From Pseudo-nitzschia pungens (lineage: Eukaryota; Bacillariophyta; Bacillariophyceae; Bacillariales; Bacillariaceae), in contig CM074761.1 in NCBI GenBank assembly GCA_037355855.1, positions 1,941,346-2,005,345 on the forward strand: 64,000 bases of DNA, read 5' to 3'. Under the pieces are notes generated by a model. That model saw only the letters and a list, made by a program, of their open reading frames with translations. It was not told the origin of the DNA and searched no databases. Made by a program: the position numbers and the translations under genes. Positions 9,900 through 20,366 of the stretch are shown here, in pieces (position 1 is the stretch's first letter; each line of letters begins with the position of its first letter).

Positions 9900-10925
9900 A
9901 TGAACCAAAATAATCCTTCCTCCGCAACTCCGATACAACACACCGACGCGGACGATGCCACGTTGCTCGAGATAGCGGAAAAATTCTACGGGGAAGAGCG
10001 CCTCCTGAAGTCCGCCGAGGCGCTGAGAAAAGTGAAAGACAAGGAAAGCATCCTGACGGATCGTCACCGATCGATTCTTCGCTGGGCGGAAATCATAGAA
10101 AGCGGCATCGACAATTTGCTGCAAGATCCGGAAAAAGACGGGGGTCCTTGGATCAAACAGAACGAGAGTCACGGACATCGGGATTTCCTTGTTTTTTACC
10201 AGCTGACCGAAGACAATGAGCTCGTAGCTCGTCTCGATTGCGCATTCGAGAGCAGCTTGCTGGTGCCGTTGCTGTCGGTCTTCAATGAGTCCGACCTGTA
10301 TTCGTCGTGGATGCCGTCGTGGCAAAGACCCATCAAACTCGGGGTATCGGGGTCCGTAAAACTCAAGCAGGAAGGGCGGGGGAATCAAATCATTCACGTG
10401 ACAACGTCGCTGGCTTGGCCGTTGAGCGATCGGGACATGATGTTTCGGGTGATCGCGGTCGACGCCATCGAAGACGATCACGGCTGCATCGCGATCCAGG
10501 CCAGGAGCCAAACGCCGGACGACGACCCCGTCATACCCGAGCCGGCGAGAGACGTGGTGCGAACGGACTTTTCGAACTTTTTGATGATCCGGGCTTGTCC
10601 GCCCGACCATCCGTGCGTGACGCGCTCCGCGCACCGGAAGGATGGCGAAGACCGCGAACCGCTCGTATTGCTGAGCATGAGCTTCGAGGTGAACCCCCAC
10701 ATTTCTTACGTGCCGCAATCGGTGCAAAACTTTGCCACCCGAACCGTAATCGGACACATGTGGTTGGCGCTCTTGCGGGTCGCGGAAGATGTTCGAGAAG
10801 GGAAACGGCCGAAGCACAAGGAAGCGATCGACGCGAAACCCGAGCTTTACGAATGGATCGAAGAACGCGCCGGCGCAATGATCAAGAATCTCGGGAAAGA
10901 AACGTCCGGGTGCGAACCGCCGTGA
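9900..10925 (+). CDS. START-domain-like lipid-binding protein
   Basis: From the ATG at 9900 the ORF encodes 341 residues with no intron; the frame is open further upstream but has no earlier ATG. Residues about 80-320 have the pattern of a START (StAR-related lipid transfer, SRPBCC fold) domain: a YQLTEDNELVARLDCAF-like strand, WMPSW, a PLSDRDMMFRV segment typical of the 'W/PLS(N)RD' core of START domains, and a C-terminal amphipathic helix (RTVIGHMWLALLRVAEDV). START proteins bind or transfer sterols or phospholipids; the ligand cannot be predicted. There is no leader peptide, so it is probably cytosolic. The gene lies immediately downstream of the TIR element, whose right end is within its promoter. 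Confidence 0.65.
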   Translation: MNQNNPSSATPIQHTDADDATLLEIAEKFYGEERLLKSAEALRKVKDKESILTDRHRSILRWAEIIESGIDNLLQDPEKDGGPWIKQNESHGHRDFLVFYQLTEDNELVARLDCAFESSLLVPLLSVFNESDLYSSWMPSWQRPIKLGVSGSVKLKQEGRGNQIIHVTTSLAWPLSDRDMMFRVIAVDAIEDDHGCIAIQARSQTPDDDPVIPEPARDVVRTDFSNFLMIRACPPDHPCVTRSAHRKDGEDREPLVLLSMSFEVNPHISYVPQSVQNFATRTVIGHMWLALLRVAEDVREGKRPKHKEAIDAKPELYEWIEERAGAMIKNLGKETSGCEPP

Positions 10926-11309
10926 AACAAAAGCGATTTCGGAGGATCTTTGCGGACCGATTTTTGCCGGAGGTCCTCGAAGTTGGGAACGATAAACACC
11001 CTTGTTTATTATAGACGACGCGTGTTCGATATCCGGAGGATTTTTGTAATGACTAATGCTAATGCTAATTTATTTTATTTCACTCATCTCATAAGCACAT
11101 ACTGATACAATTTGGCCGAGACACGGAGACGAAACTCGAACTCGCGAACGACGAACAAAGCTCGAAGCATCAACCGGACAAAGTTTTCTCTCTTCGGTCC
11201 CCCGTGGATGCGTCCCGCATGGTTTGTTGCTTGCCAGCGATGAATTTGGAGTCGTTGAATCTAGTGCGGTAGAATCGTTTCGGCAATCTTCGTAGCTGCC
11301 TTTTTGTGT
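10926..11309. other. 3' intergenic between convergent genes
   Basis: Nothing beyond the presumed 3' UTRs of the START gene and of the minus-strand gene that follows. Confidence 0.4.
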
Positions 11310-11403
11310 TTACTGGAACACGTTGCCGGAATCCAGGAAAAATTGACCATCGTTGAAACCCTCGCTATTGTTGTCGTCGTCACTGTCGTTACTGTCGTCA
11401 CTG

Positions 11404-11437
<34 letters not shown>

Positions 11438-13292
11438 CGTCGTCCAAATCATCTAGATCGTATTCTTCCGCAGTATTTGTTTGGGTAAGAACAAACAAAC
11501 CAATGGGCAATGGTTCTAGTCCATATCCAAAAAGCACCGAGCCTTTCACTATCAGTTTTGGATCCTTGCCTCCGGTTTCGGTGCCTTCGCCCGCACCCGC
11601 ACCCTCGACGACCCCGCTCTCGGGCGCGGTTGGAGAAGCGGCATCCCCCGGGTTCGTCTTCTTTTGCGCTTCGCCATCGCTGCTTTCGTTCGCGTACTGG
11701 ATCTTTCCCCAGTACGCCTTCTCGTCGTCCTTCGAGAGCGACCTGCCCTCGCTAAATACGGAGCCCGAGACCGACCTGCCGAATCCGAAACGCATCACCT
11801 GCATCCAGATGTGATCCCGCTTGTCCCCGATCACCGAGAACCTGCCCCGCAGAATGGCCGAGCCACCCATGCCCCCGATGGTAGCGAACGTGTTGTTGGA
11901 GAAAAACTTGAGCTCCAAGACCCGAATGTTGTGCATGGGTTGGTCGAGCATGCTCTCGTCGTCTTGCTGTTTTTTCTTGGACTTTGGGGGGGGATCCTCT
12001 GCGCATTGCGTTGCGTTGCGTTGCGTTGCGTTGGAATCGACGAGAACAATCAAGGCGCGAGACAAGGCGCAAGACAAGATGTAAGACAAGACGCAAGACA
12101 AGACAAGACGTAAGGCAAGGCATTGCGAGCACTCGGCACTCCATGGCAGCCGCTCCGCACAAAACAATCCCGGACCCTCGCCACGCGCGGAACTAACTCA
12201 CCGACGAACTTGTTGTATTTGATGGACCATCGCTTCGTTCCCTTCGGTTGGTACTCCGGTATGGGGCGGGAGCTGAGCAAGAACGTTTTGTTGTAAAAGT
12301 CCGACGGCCGGAATTTCTCCACGAGCTCCTCGTCTTCCCTCGGCTGCTTGGTGTTGAGGGTCCCCAGCACCTGCTTGAGCTCGAATTTTCCGCCCGCCCG
12401 GGGGTTGAACATGGGCGCGTCGAAAAACGACGGATGGTGGATCGGATAGGTGAATCGACCGACGTTGACCCGGCCCTTGGGGACCGACAGGTGCGTGTCC
12501 AGCACGTTGCCACCGGATCCGGAACGGTTGGCCTTCTCGCTCGGTCGGGCACCGTTGCCGCTTCCGCTCGGAAAAGCGACGTCCTTTGTAAAAGACTCGC
12601 TTCCGCTTCCGCTCGAAGGAGTCGGATCGCCGCTTCCGCTCGCCCGGGTTGCGTCGTCGCCCCACTCCGGATCGGCCCCCAGCGCGGGGTTGTCGACCAA
12701 GCCCTTCTCGGTGGTGGCGACGACCTCGCCCTCCAGGATCGTGTCGGCAATGTCCATGTTGGGTTTCAGAGACGCGTTGGATTTTCCCCTGCTCGTCCAT
12801 GGGTCTGTCCGCGGCGAGTATGAGCCTGCCCCCCACCAGATTCCACTTCCCCTTGAGCTTGCCGAATTCGCAATATCGATCGAGAATGTCGTCGTCGGTT
12901 TCGCCGCCGCCCCCGGCGCTCTTCTTTTTCTTGTTTTCGAAAAATCGCACCTTGTCCGGAATCTGTTGCTCGTCGCTCGAATATTGCTGGAAGGACCCGT
13001 CTTCCTTGAGCATCAGCAGCACCTCCTTCTTGCTCTCGTTGGTTTCGTCATTGCTCTGGTCCTTTGGGACTTTTGGATACACGGTGAATTCTTTGAGGGG
13101 ATACAATTTCGACGGGGCCGGCATCTGTTTTAATTTCCACAATCCAGCGACCGTCCTGTGATTGACGTCGGGAGAATATCCCAACGAGGGACCCGCGAGG
13201 AGACAGCATGCGAAGGATGCCCCCAAGAGAGACACCAGCCTTTTTCGAGTAGTAGTAGTTCTGTGCCGGGAATCCGGATGGAAGCTCGCCAT
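11310..13292 (-). CDS. Secreted/plastid-targeted acidic protein, 2 exons, one frameshift
   Basis: Exon 1 is 13292-12202 and exon 2 is 11998-11310. The intron 12201-11999 has a GTGAGT donor and a CAG acceptor, phase 1. The start ATG is followed by a basic n-region and a hydrophobic core (LVSLLGASFACCLLAGPSLG), a signal peptide. The mature part contains repeated GxWKL/GKWNL segments (VAGLWKLKQMP; LKGKWNLVGGRL), a Ser-Gly linker with SGSG repeats, and in exon 2 a beta-rich region (GRFSVIGDKRDHIWMQVMRFGFG). It ends in a tract of 14 consecutive Asp within an Asp/Ser/Asn tail. In exon 1 the frame breaks near 12782-12785 (an AAAA run on the coding strand); removing one base joins ...DEQGK to SNASLKPNMD and gives 592 residues. 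Family and function are unknown. Its 5' neighbour is eIF2A, head to head. Confidence 0.65.
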
Positions 13293-14434
13293 CTTCGTTC
13301 GGGACTGCGTTCAACGGCAACTGTTGCAATAGAAAACTGTCTACAAGTAATCTTAATTGATAATGGAAATGAAAATGAACCAGGACGTTCAATTCAATTC
13401 AATTCAATTCAATGGATGATGGTTTCGCGGTTCGTTTGCTTTTTTCTTGGATCGATGCCTCGGCGATGATTGATTCGAAAAGAAATAAATACGAATAAGA
13501 TGATAACCGCACTCGCGCTGTTTTGGATGGAAAGGAAAGAATGGAAAGCATCGAGAACGAACGAACGACACCGAAATTCCATTGGTCTTGGCTGCCGATC
13601 GAGTCACATCGACAGGATCGAGGCAAGAAGTTCTGCAGAAAACAGCATTATTTTTAAGTAAGACCTTACCTCTATCCGTTTGTCATTTGCATCCACGGCT
13701 TCTTTTCCATCCGAAATTCTTTCTGTGACAGAGATGACACCAACATCAACTCGTGAAATTTTCTTTCGCCTTTTATGGGACAGATGTATAGATACTCTCT
13801 GTGTATACAAAACATATGCTAGTATTTGTTGCAATTCAATCCCGAGTGATTGAGTCAAGGACAAACGAAAGCCTTTGACTCAAATAGATTCTTACTTTTA
13901 GTAGATGAGAACCATAGGTGAGAAATGATTTATTTCTAAGAGTGTATTAGTATACATACTAAGGGTATGTATGTTGTATGCATGCAATTTTTCATTCCCG
14001 AGTTGTTGAGTCAAGAAATGATACGAGCCGCAAAAAAAATCACAAGTTTTTGTTTTCGTCATCGCCTCCATTTTTCGGGGGAAGAATAAACCTTAGCTGA
14101 TGGTGGAAACAATGATGCAAGAACTGTACCGTAAGGCTTACGGTACGAGTACTTGTAAGATTACGAGGTAAGTTACCTTATCCCGCTAATCGGCACCTGC
14201 TTGTAACATAAGATTACTTTGTAGTCCCGATAGTGAGTATCTCTCACACAAAGACACCAGTCGTGAAGTGTCCTTCTCCGAATTGATCGCATCGGTCGCC
14301 TGCATTCTCCACTGAGTTCCGTAGTCTTGTAGTTGTAGTTGGAGAAACAAAGTTTGGACAAACGCAAGGACACAGGACACGCCAATACAGCAATCCACAC
14401 CGCACCGCAACACACCACACCGCAACAATCAACG
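13293..14434. promoter_or_regulatory. Divergent promoter region with inverted-repeat motifs
   Basis: This 1.1-kb gap separates two diverging genes. It holds a perfect 19-bp inverted repeat, TACCGTAAG-G-CTTACGGTA at 14127-14145, followed by GTAAGATTACGAGGTAAG (14155-14173). On the other side are GTAAGACCTTACC near 13659 and a short AATTC tandem near 13390. Regulatory function is inferred from position and repetition elsewhere in the window. Confidence 0.4.
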
Positions 14435-16687
14435 ATGAGTGACCCTTTGCCTCCCTGCCGTCTCTTGCTCCGATCGAAGGAGGGAATCGAGGTCTTCTCC
14501 GTTCCGTCCGAACGAGACCAAGAAACCTCCGTCACCGCTCCGCCACCCAAGGGCGATCGAAAGTTTCTGCTCGAGGGGGGATCCTCGTTTCAGACGCTGC
14601 TGCCCGATGGATCCGCCGTCTTGGTTCATCGTCCGGAACGGGGGATTTTCAAGATCGATCTGAACGGCGGCGGCGGCGGCGGCGAGTCCCGGACCGAGCC
14701 GTTCTTTGCGGGCACGTCCAGGGTTCAGATCATGGACGTTTCGCCGAGGGGAAGCTATCTGCTGACCTTCGAACGCGGAAGCTCCAACGAGAGCGAAAAC
14801 AACCTCAAGGTGTGGGAGACGTCCACCGGCGAGTGCATCGCGGGCTTTCGGCGAAAAACCATCAACCGGAATTGCTGGCCGTACCTGCAGTGGACGCACG
14901 ACGAAAAGTTTGCCTTTTTGCTGACCACCAACGAGGTCCGCGTGTACCCCGGAACCTTTCCCCAGAACGCCGAAACCCGGTTCGTCGACAAGATGCGCAT
15001 CCCGGGAATCACCCAGATGAGCCTGCCGTCGTCGACCGCCACCGACTGCGTGGGGAAAATCCTCTTTGCGGCCTTCATCGGCAAGGACAAGAACAAGCCC
15101 GCCCGGGCGGCCCTGTACGAATATCCCCCGGCGAACGAATCGGCCAACCCGTACCCGGCCATCGCCGGCAAGTCGCTCTTCAATGCCGAGGAAATGACGG
15201 TGCACTGGAGTCCGAGGGGAGACGTCGCTCTCATTGCGCTGCAGAGCTCCGTGGACAACACGGGAGAGTCCTACTACGGATCCTCGTCCCTCTTCTTGAT
15301 GTCGCAGCAGACGACGAACGATGCGATCGCCGTCCCGCTCCCGCAGGAAGGACCCGTGCTGGACGTCGGATGGATGCCGAACGCCGAGAAGCCGCCCTGT
15401 TTTGCCGTTGCCGCCGGGCGCATGCCTTCCATGGCCTCGTTGCACAACGGCCGGGACGGAAAGGCCACCTTTTTGTTCGGTAACCGACACCAAAACACGG
15501 TGTCGTGGGCACCGCACGGGCGGTTCGTCAACCTCGCCGGATTCGGAAACCTGGTGAGTCCAATCGTGCATCGTGCGTGTGCGTTTGCGCAGCGTTTTGC
15601 GAGAGGAACCATCGGTCGCCCCGCGGGCCCGAACATCGTTCCGGTGGTGGTTCGTCGCGCAACAAGTATTGCGAGCACGAAAGGATTGCTCGTAACTCAC
15701 TCACGCGTCACGCATTTCTCTATTCTATTGTTTCGCACTTCGAATCGATTCGCAACTCAAAAAAAAACGCACACACGCACACGCGCACACGAATGCTGCA
15801 CTCGTTCGCGGTTGTCCAAACCGTCTAGGCCGGCGGCATGACGTTTTGGGACAAGAACAAGGGAAAGCAAATTCCTCCCGGCAATCCCGTCACCGCGAGC
15901 GAAACGACCCAGTTCGGATGGTCGCCGGACTCGAGGACTCTTCGTGGTCGCGACCACGTCCCCCCGCATGAACGTCTCGAACGGCGTCAATCTCTACCGC
16001 TACAACGGAGACAAGATCCCCAGCCAAAACCTGCCGTGGAACAACGAAAATTACCTGCCGGACCGGCTCCTGCAGGCCACCTTCCTCCCGGCGGCACCCG
16101 GGGTGGCCTATCCGGATCGGCCGCAATCCCCGTCGCTGAAGGATCTCGGGACCGGGCCGGACGCGGCTTCCGCGTCCGCCGCCGCGGCTTCCGCTCCCAA
16201 GCCGGCGGGTCGTTACGTCCCACCGTCCCAGCGGAATCGTGCCGGCCGGGGGGGGAGCAGCCTCGCGGACCGCATGCGAGCGGAAAAGGAAGGGAAGATG
16301 CTGGGTGCGCAAAAGGTCGCCAAGAACGCCGGCGCCTCCGGGCGCGGCGCGGTCGGAGCCACGGGACGAATCGTCGTCGGCATGGCGGCGCCGGAGCAGA
16401 AAGAGGGAAAGAGCAAGTCGGCGCTCCGGAGGGAAAAGCAGCAGCAGAAGAAGAAGGAGGAAGCCGCGCGAAAAGCCCTGGAAGAAAAGCTGGCGGCCGA
16501 GCAAAAGGCGCAGGAAGAGGCCAACAAGCCCGTGGACCCGGCCAAGCGCGCCAAAAAGATCAACAAGATTCTCCGACAGATCAACGACCTGAAGCAAAAA
16601 GATCCGTCGGAGCTGAACGAAGACCAAAAGAACAAGATTGCCAGCGAGGCAAGTCTGCGGGACGAGCTTGCCAAATTGGGCCTGTGA
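14435..16687 (+). CDS. EIF2A: Translation initiation factor eIF2A, 2 exons, one frameshift
   Basis: Exon 1 is 14435-15553 and exon 2 is 15829-16687, with GTGAGT/TAG intron borders in phase 0. The protein is the WD/beta-propeller factor eIF2A, which can deliver initiator tRNA to 40S ribosomes independently of eIF2. Family features seen are LKVWETSTGECI, YLQWTHDEKFAF, VHWSPRGDVALIALQS, LFGNRHQNTVSWAPHGRF, GFGNLAGGMTFWD across the splice, and WSPDSRT...ATTSPRMNVSNG. After the propeller come a GRYVPPSQRN motif, a basic coiled-coil (ALRREKQQQKKKEE) and a C-terminal helix (KINKILRQINDLKQ). Exon 2 carries a one-base excess near 15938-15942, where SPDSRT passes to VVATTSPRM. Without it the protein is 658 residues, normal for the family. 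An assembly indel is the simplest explanation. Confidence 0.85.
15554..15828 (+). other. eIF2A intron
   Basis: 275-nt intron with donor GTGAGT and acceptor GTCTAG. It contains an ACAC-rich stretch (15767-15792). Splicing restores the conserved GFGNL-xGxM-xxWD motif. Confidence 0.75.
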
Positions 16688-16930
16688 GCACATACCTTGA
16701 CAGAAATTGTCGCTGGCTAACCGAAACATTAAAGTGCATTCTTTCCGAAAATGAATATCCATCGTTTGCTCTCGATTTATTTATAGTAATAACAGTATCA
16801 GTTGTTTTTTTTTTTCGTTTTCGCAGTTGTGAGTGTTGTGCGCCCGTGCGAATCAGTTTTTGGTCACGCCTCGCCTCGCCCCGCCCTCATCATTCGATTC
16901 CATCCAGCAGATTGCCAAAGGAAGACTTTT

Positions 16931-19492
16931 TCACCCGGGCGGCCGTTTTCCTGCCGATCGCGCTCGTACCAGTCGTCCCGATCCAAGTAACCGGCTGTAC
17001 GCACCGTCGTCTTGCGTGACGTCGGCCCTGAGCGTCTCCAAAAAGGCGGCCTCCTCGTCCCATTGGTTGGCGAGGTCCTCGTTGCCCTCCCTCCGGGCGG
17101 CGTCGACCTTTTCCCTCGCCACCTGCAGCTTGCTCTTGTTGGCCCTGAGTTCGGTCGCGAGCTCCAGGTCGCCCGTGCGCTCGGCCTCCCGGATCTTGTA
17201 CTCGCTCCGGACCGACTCGTCGATGAGGGGCAGCAGCAGCTTGTCCAACGGGTTCCCGTCGTCGGGCGACGCCTTTCGCACCGTTCGGGGTCTCGGGAGC
17301 CGTCCCGAAAAGTTGCTCATTTCCAGCAGGGTCTTGGCCTTGTCCGCGTCCGTGAGACCGTCCCACTGACCGATGGATTTGATGGGATTGTCCGTCGGAA
17401 ACATCGAGGAAGAGGAGGAAGACGCCTTGTTCTCGCCATCGCCCTCGTCCTCGCCCCGGTTCGATGATGAATCAAAGACGGAATCAAAGAGCGAGGACGT
17501 GGTCCTGGGAATCGAGATCGGCGAAAGCCGTTCGGCGTTTCGGTTGGTTCCGTCGCCTTCCACGTGCAACGATAGCCCGGAATCGGTGGCTTTCCAAACC
17601 GGAAGAACTCGCTTGAGATTCCATTTCCCGGCGATCGGATTGGCATCGTTGTTGCCGCCCCCGGTCTGTTTGGCTTCCTCCACCGGCACTCCCACGATCG
17701 CCGACCGTTCAAAGACGGTCCGTTCGACCCTCACGGGCAGATCGCACGACAGGGCCACGCCGATCGCCTCGTCGGGATCGCAGTCGACCACGAACACCTC
17801 CCCGCCCCTGACGGCGTTTCCAAAGTCCTGGTCCCGATCGAGGGTCCGGACGGTTTCTCCCATCAGGGTGGTTTCGACGACCGGGGTTCTCCGCCGCAGC
17901 ACCACGGCTCCTCCCATGGTGAGGGTCCCGCCCAGCCAGCTGGTGTTTTCCAGCGCGCACCCAATGACCTCCGCGTTGAGCTGATCGCTCAGAATCTCGT
18001 TCAGGAGGTCGTAGGGGCTTCGGTAAAACGCCACGTCGCTGTCGTCCGCGACGTCGCTGAGGCGGGGAGCGTACCCCGTGGCGCCACGATAGGGAGCCTC
18101 CCGTTGTTCGGTCCGGTAGCTCATGCTGAGATCGAGTGCGAACCGGGCGATTTTTTCAAAGAAATTGGCCTCGTCCTTTCCGGAAGACGATGCACCGGTC
18201 GGGACGACGACGACTGCGACTGCGACGATTGCGATGACATGGAGGACAAGAGTTCGTTGAGGTTCGTCTCTGCCTCCCTCAGGTTTTGTTCCAATTCGTT
18301 TCGGGTGTCTCGGAAGCTCTCTCGAGTCGTTTTCGAGGTTGTTGTTTCTGGCAATCGCCAGCTCGGAATCCACCTCGGCAATCTCCATCCGCAGCTCTCG
18401 TATGCGGAGCTCCAATACCCGCTTGGACAAGAAGGAGAGCGAAAACGCAGCATCCTCATTTTCGTCGTTTTCCTCGTTGTCGTTGTCGTTGTACCGATCG
18501 TCGTCGTCGTTGCCGTTGTTTCCCGCCGTTTGCCCGGTGGCGCCGTCCGCAAGCTCGTCCCCGCCGAATGCTTCGCCCCGCGACACGGAAGCCCTGAGTT
18601 TTCGTTCCCAGTACCGCCGCTGGCTCTCGGTGACGGTCCTGGAATTGGCGTCCTTGCCCAGGAACCGGTTGTACGCATCGCGTTTGCCGTAGCGCGATCG
18701 TTCGTTCCCGAGATTCCCGGCCGCGTCCCGGTTCTTGAGGTGGGGATCCCTGCTCCACGTGTTCCAGGGAATGTTGTCGAAGAGCGAGGCGTCGTCGCGG
18801 TTGACGAGGTTGAGGTTCCACAACACGAGGCTCGTGAGGGACGAGACGGGTCTGGCCTCGTAGGCCTTGCAGAGGAGCCGGAGCCTCGCGTCGATCGGGG
18901 CGGTGAGCGGCACAAAGACCGCCGGCGTCGGTTCGGTGGCATCGGGGCGTCGACTTTCGGGTGCCAGGACCAGCACCGGAGCGGAGGCCCTCCTCCGGTT
19001 TGGTTTGCTGTTGTTCTTGTTCTCGACGCTTTCGCTTTCGCTTGCGCCGTCCGTTTTGGCAATGCTCGCCGCCAGCGGCAACCGTCCCTGTCCCACCAGC
19101 GACAACGAAACAAACGCCGACTGCGAATCCGTTCCGGCGGGTCGAGAACCCTGGGAGAGGAGAACGTCTTCCATGAGGGCCTCTCGCACTTGCCGTTCCC
19201 GTATCTCGTTCAAAGCGTCCCGATCGCTTTGCTTGCTGCTGTTGCTGTTGCTGTTTCTTTTGTTATTGCTATTTCTATTGCTATTTCTATTTCGGTTGTT
19301 GCCGTTCCTTTTGTTTGGATCGTTTCCGTTTCCGTTTCCCATGAACGAGGCGCAGAGTCGCGTTGGCGTCCACCCGCACTGCAGAGCAGAAGCAGCCGAG
19401 AAGGACCCGTGCAGCGTGGTGGCTGTCGGAAAGGACTGCACCGGATCGATGGCAATCAAAAGCAACAGGCAACAAGAACAACGGCATCCCAC
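16931..19492 (-). CDS. Large putative plastid protein with coiled coil and UVR-like C-terminus
   Basis: The frame is open for 853 codons but begins with GTG; the first in-frame ATG is near 19342. The region upstream of that ATG encodes a leader (CCLLLLIAIDPVQSFP) with an S-F-P junction like diatom plastid presequences, so the true start is probably a displaced or spliced ATG close to 19487. An Asn-rich linker follows, then a coiled coil (LELRIRELRMEIAEVDSELAIARNN), a conserved-looking middle (ENTSWLGGTLTMGGAVVLRRR; GEVFVVDCDPDEAIGVALSCD), a GKWNLKRVLPVWK motif, and paired UVR-like helices (AERTGDLELATELRANKSKLQ; REGNEDLANQWDEEA). Between about 18316 and 18195 another frame continues the coiled coil better (ESFRDTRNELEQNLREAETN), which suggests two compensating indels. 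Function unknown. Confidence 0.6.
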   Translation of the reverse strand: MGCRCSCCLLLLIAIDPVQSFPTATTLHGSFSAASALQCGWTPTRLCASFMGNGNGNDPNKRNGNNRNRNSNRNSNNKRNSNSNSSKQSDRDALNEIRERQVREALMEDVLLSQGSRPAGTDSQSAFVSLSLVGQGRLPLAASIAKTDGASESESVENKNNSKPNRRRASAPVLVLAPESRRPDATEPTPAVFVPLTAPIDARLRLLCKAYEARPVSSLTSLVLWNLNLVNRDDASLFDNIPWNTWSRDPHLKNRDAAGNLGNERSRYGKRDAYNRFLGKDANSRTVTESQRRYWERKLRASVSRGEAFGGDELADGATGQTAGNNGNDDDDRYNDNDNEENDENEDAAFSLSFLSKRVLELRIRELRMEIAEVDSELAIARNNNLENDSRELPRHPKRIGTKPEGGRDEPQRTLVLHVIAIVAVAVVVVPTGASSSGKDEANFFEKIARFALDLSMSYRTEQREAPYRGATGYAPRLSDVADDSDVAFYRSPYDLLNEILSDQLNAEVIGCALENTSWLGGTLTMGGAVVLRRRTPVVETTLMGETVRTLDRDQDFGNAVRGGEVFVVDCDPDEAIGVALSCDLPVRVERTVFERSAIVGVPVEEAKQTGGGNNDANPIAGKWNLKRVLPVWKATDSGLSLHVEGDGTNRNAERLSPISIPRTTSSLFDSVFDSSSNRGEDEGDGENKASSSSSSMFPTDNPIKSIGQWDGLTDADKAKTLLEMSNFSGRLPRPRTVRKASPDDGNPLDKLLLPLIDESVRSEYKIREAERTGDLELATELRANKSKLQVAREKVDAARREGNEDLANQWDEEAAFLETLRADVTQDDGAYSRLLGSGRLVRARSAGKRPPG

Positions 19493-19896
19493 ACTGTGAT
19501 TGCAATTGTAATTGTCTTTGTCATTGTCATTGTCTTTGTAATTGTATGCCGGATCATGGGTGATCGAAACCTCGGCAGAGACGACGACGGCGGCCGCGAT
19601 GGCGATGGTGACGACGGCACCAAAGCCTCCGTCTTTGAGATGCTTGCCGCAGTTTTCATTGCGCTGTTCTGTTTGCCACTGTTACTCCTGCGCGGTTCCT
19701 TGATATCATCGTCGTCAACCTCGATTCTTGTCCAGTGTGAAGAGCGAGATTCCTCTTTACTCTTACCGTACGGTATACTGCGCGGTTCTGGGTTTGGTGT
19801 GAGAAACGAACAGTGTCGTCGTCGTCGTCGTCGTTGTATCCACGAATAGATTGCACGTAAGATTACCTAGTGAACAGAGTTGCAAAGAACTTTTTA
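19493..19896. promoter_or_regulatory. Upstream region of the plastid-protein gene
   Basis: Contains the palindrome TACCGTACGGTA (19764-19775) and CGTAAGATTACC (19857-19868), members of the motif family found upstream of many genes here. It also has a short TCG-repeat (19817-19835). Confidence 0.35.
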
Positions 19897-20366
19897 ATCC
19901 ATCGATCCGTACATCCGGGTGTTTTTGAATTCGATCCGTACATCCGGGTTTTTTTAAATTTAAAATCGTTCGATCGATCTGCGTCCATCGATCCGTACAT
20001 CCGGGTGTTTTTTGAATTTAAAATCGTTCGATCGATCTGCGTCCATCGATCCGTACATCCGGGTGTTTTTTAAATTTAAAATCGTTCGATCGATCTGCGC
20101 CCATCGATCCGTACATCCGGGTGTTTTTTAAATTTAAAATCGTTCGATCGATCTGCGTCCATCGATCCGTACATCCGGGTGTTTTTTAAATTTAAAATCG
20201 TTCGATCGATCTGCGCCCATCGATCCGTACATCCGGGTGTTTTTTAAATTTAAAATCGTTCGATCGATCTGCGTCCATCGATCCGTACATCCGGGTGTTT
20301 TTGAATTCGATCCGTACATCCGGGTTTTTTTTAATTTAAAATCGTTCGATCGATCTGCGTCCATCC
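19897..20366 (+). repeat. 58-bp tandem satellite array
   Basis: About eight units of CCATCGATCCGTACATCCGGG, a T-run, AAATTTAAAATCG, and TTCGATCGATCTGCG. Full units start at 19985, 20043, 20101, 20159, 20217 and 20275, exactly 58 bp apart. The terminal units are shortened, with GAATTCGATCCGTACATCC insertions at both ends. Consecutive units alternate between CTGCGTCC and CTGCGCCC, suggesting expansion as dimers. Confidence 0.9.

Noticed and set aside
9699..10817. 372-codon minus-strand ORF over the START gene
   Set aside because: Shadow of the START-domain frame; composition is His/Arg/Val-rich without motifs.
14429..15700. 423-codon minus-strand ORF over eIF2A
   Set aside because: Antisense shadow. 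The plus strand carries clear eIF2A motifs.
18104..19849. 581-codon plus-strand ORF
   Set aside because: Antisense to the minus-strand plastid-protein gene, which has the coiled coil and UVR-like motifs. The plus frame is Arg/Val-rich shadow sequence.
19897..20366. CRISPR-like regularly spaced repeats
   Set aside because: Units are contiguous 58-bp tandem copies without unique spacers, in a eukaryotic genome with no cas genes.
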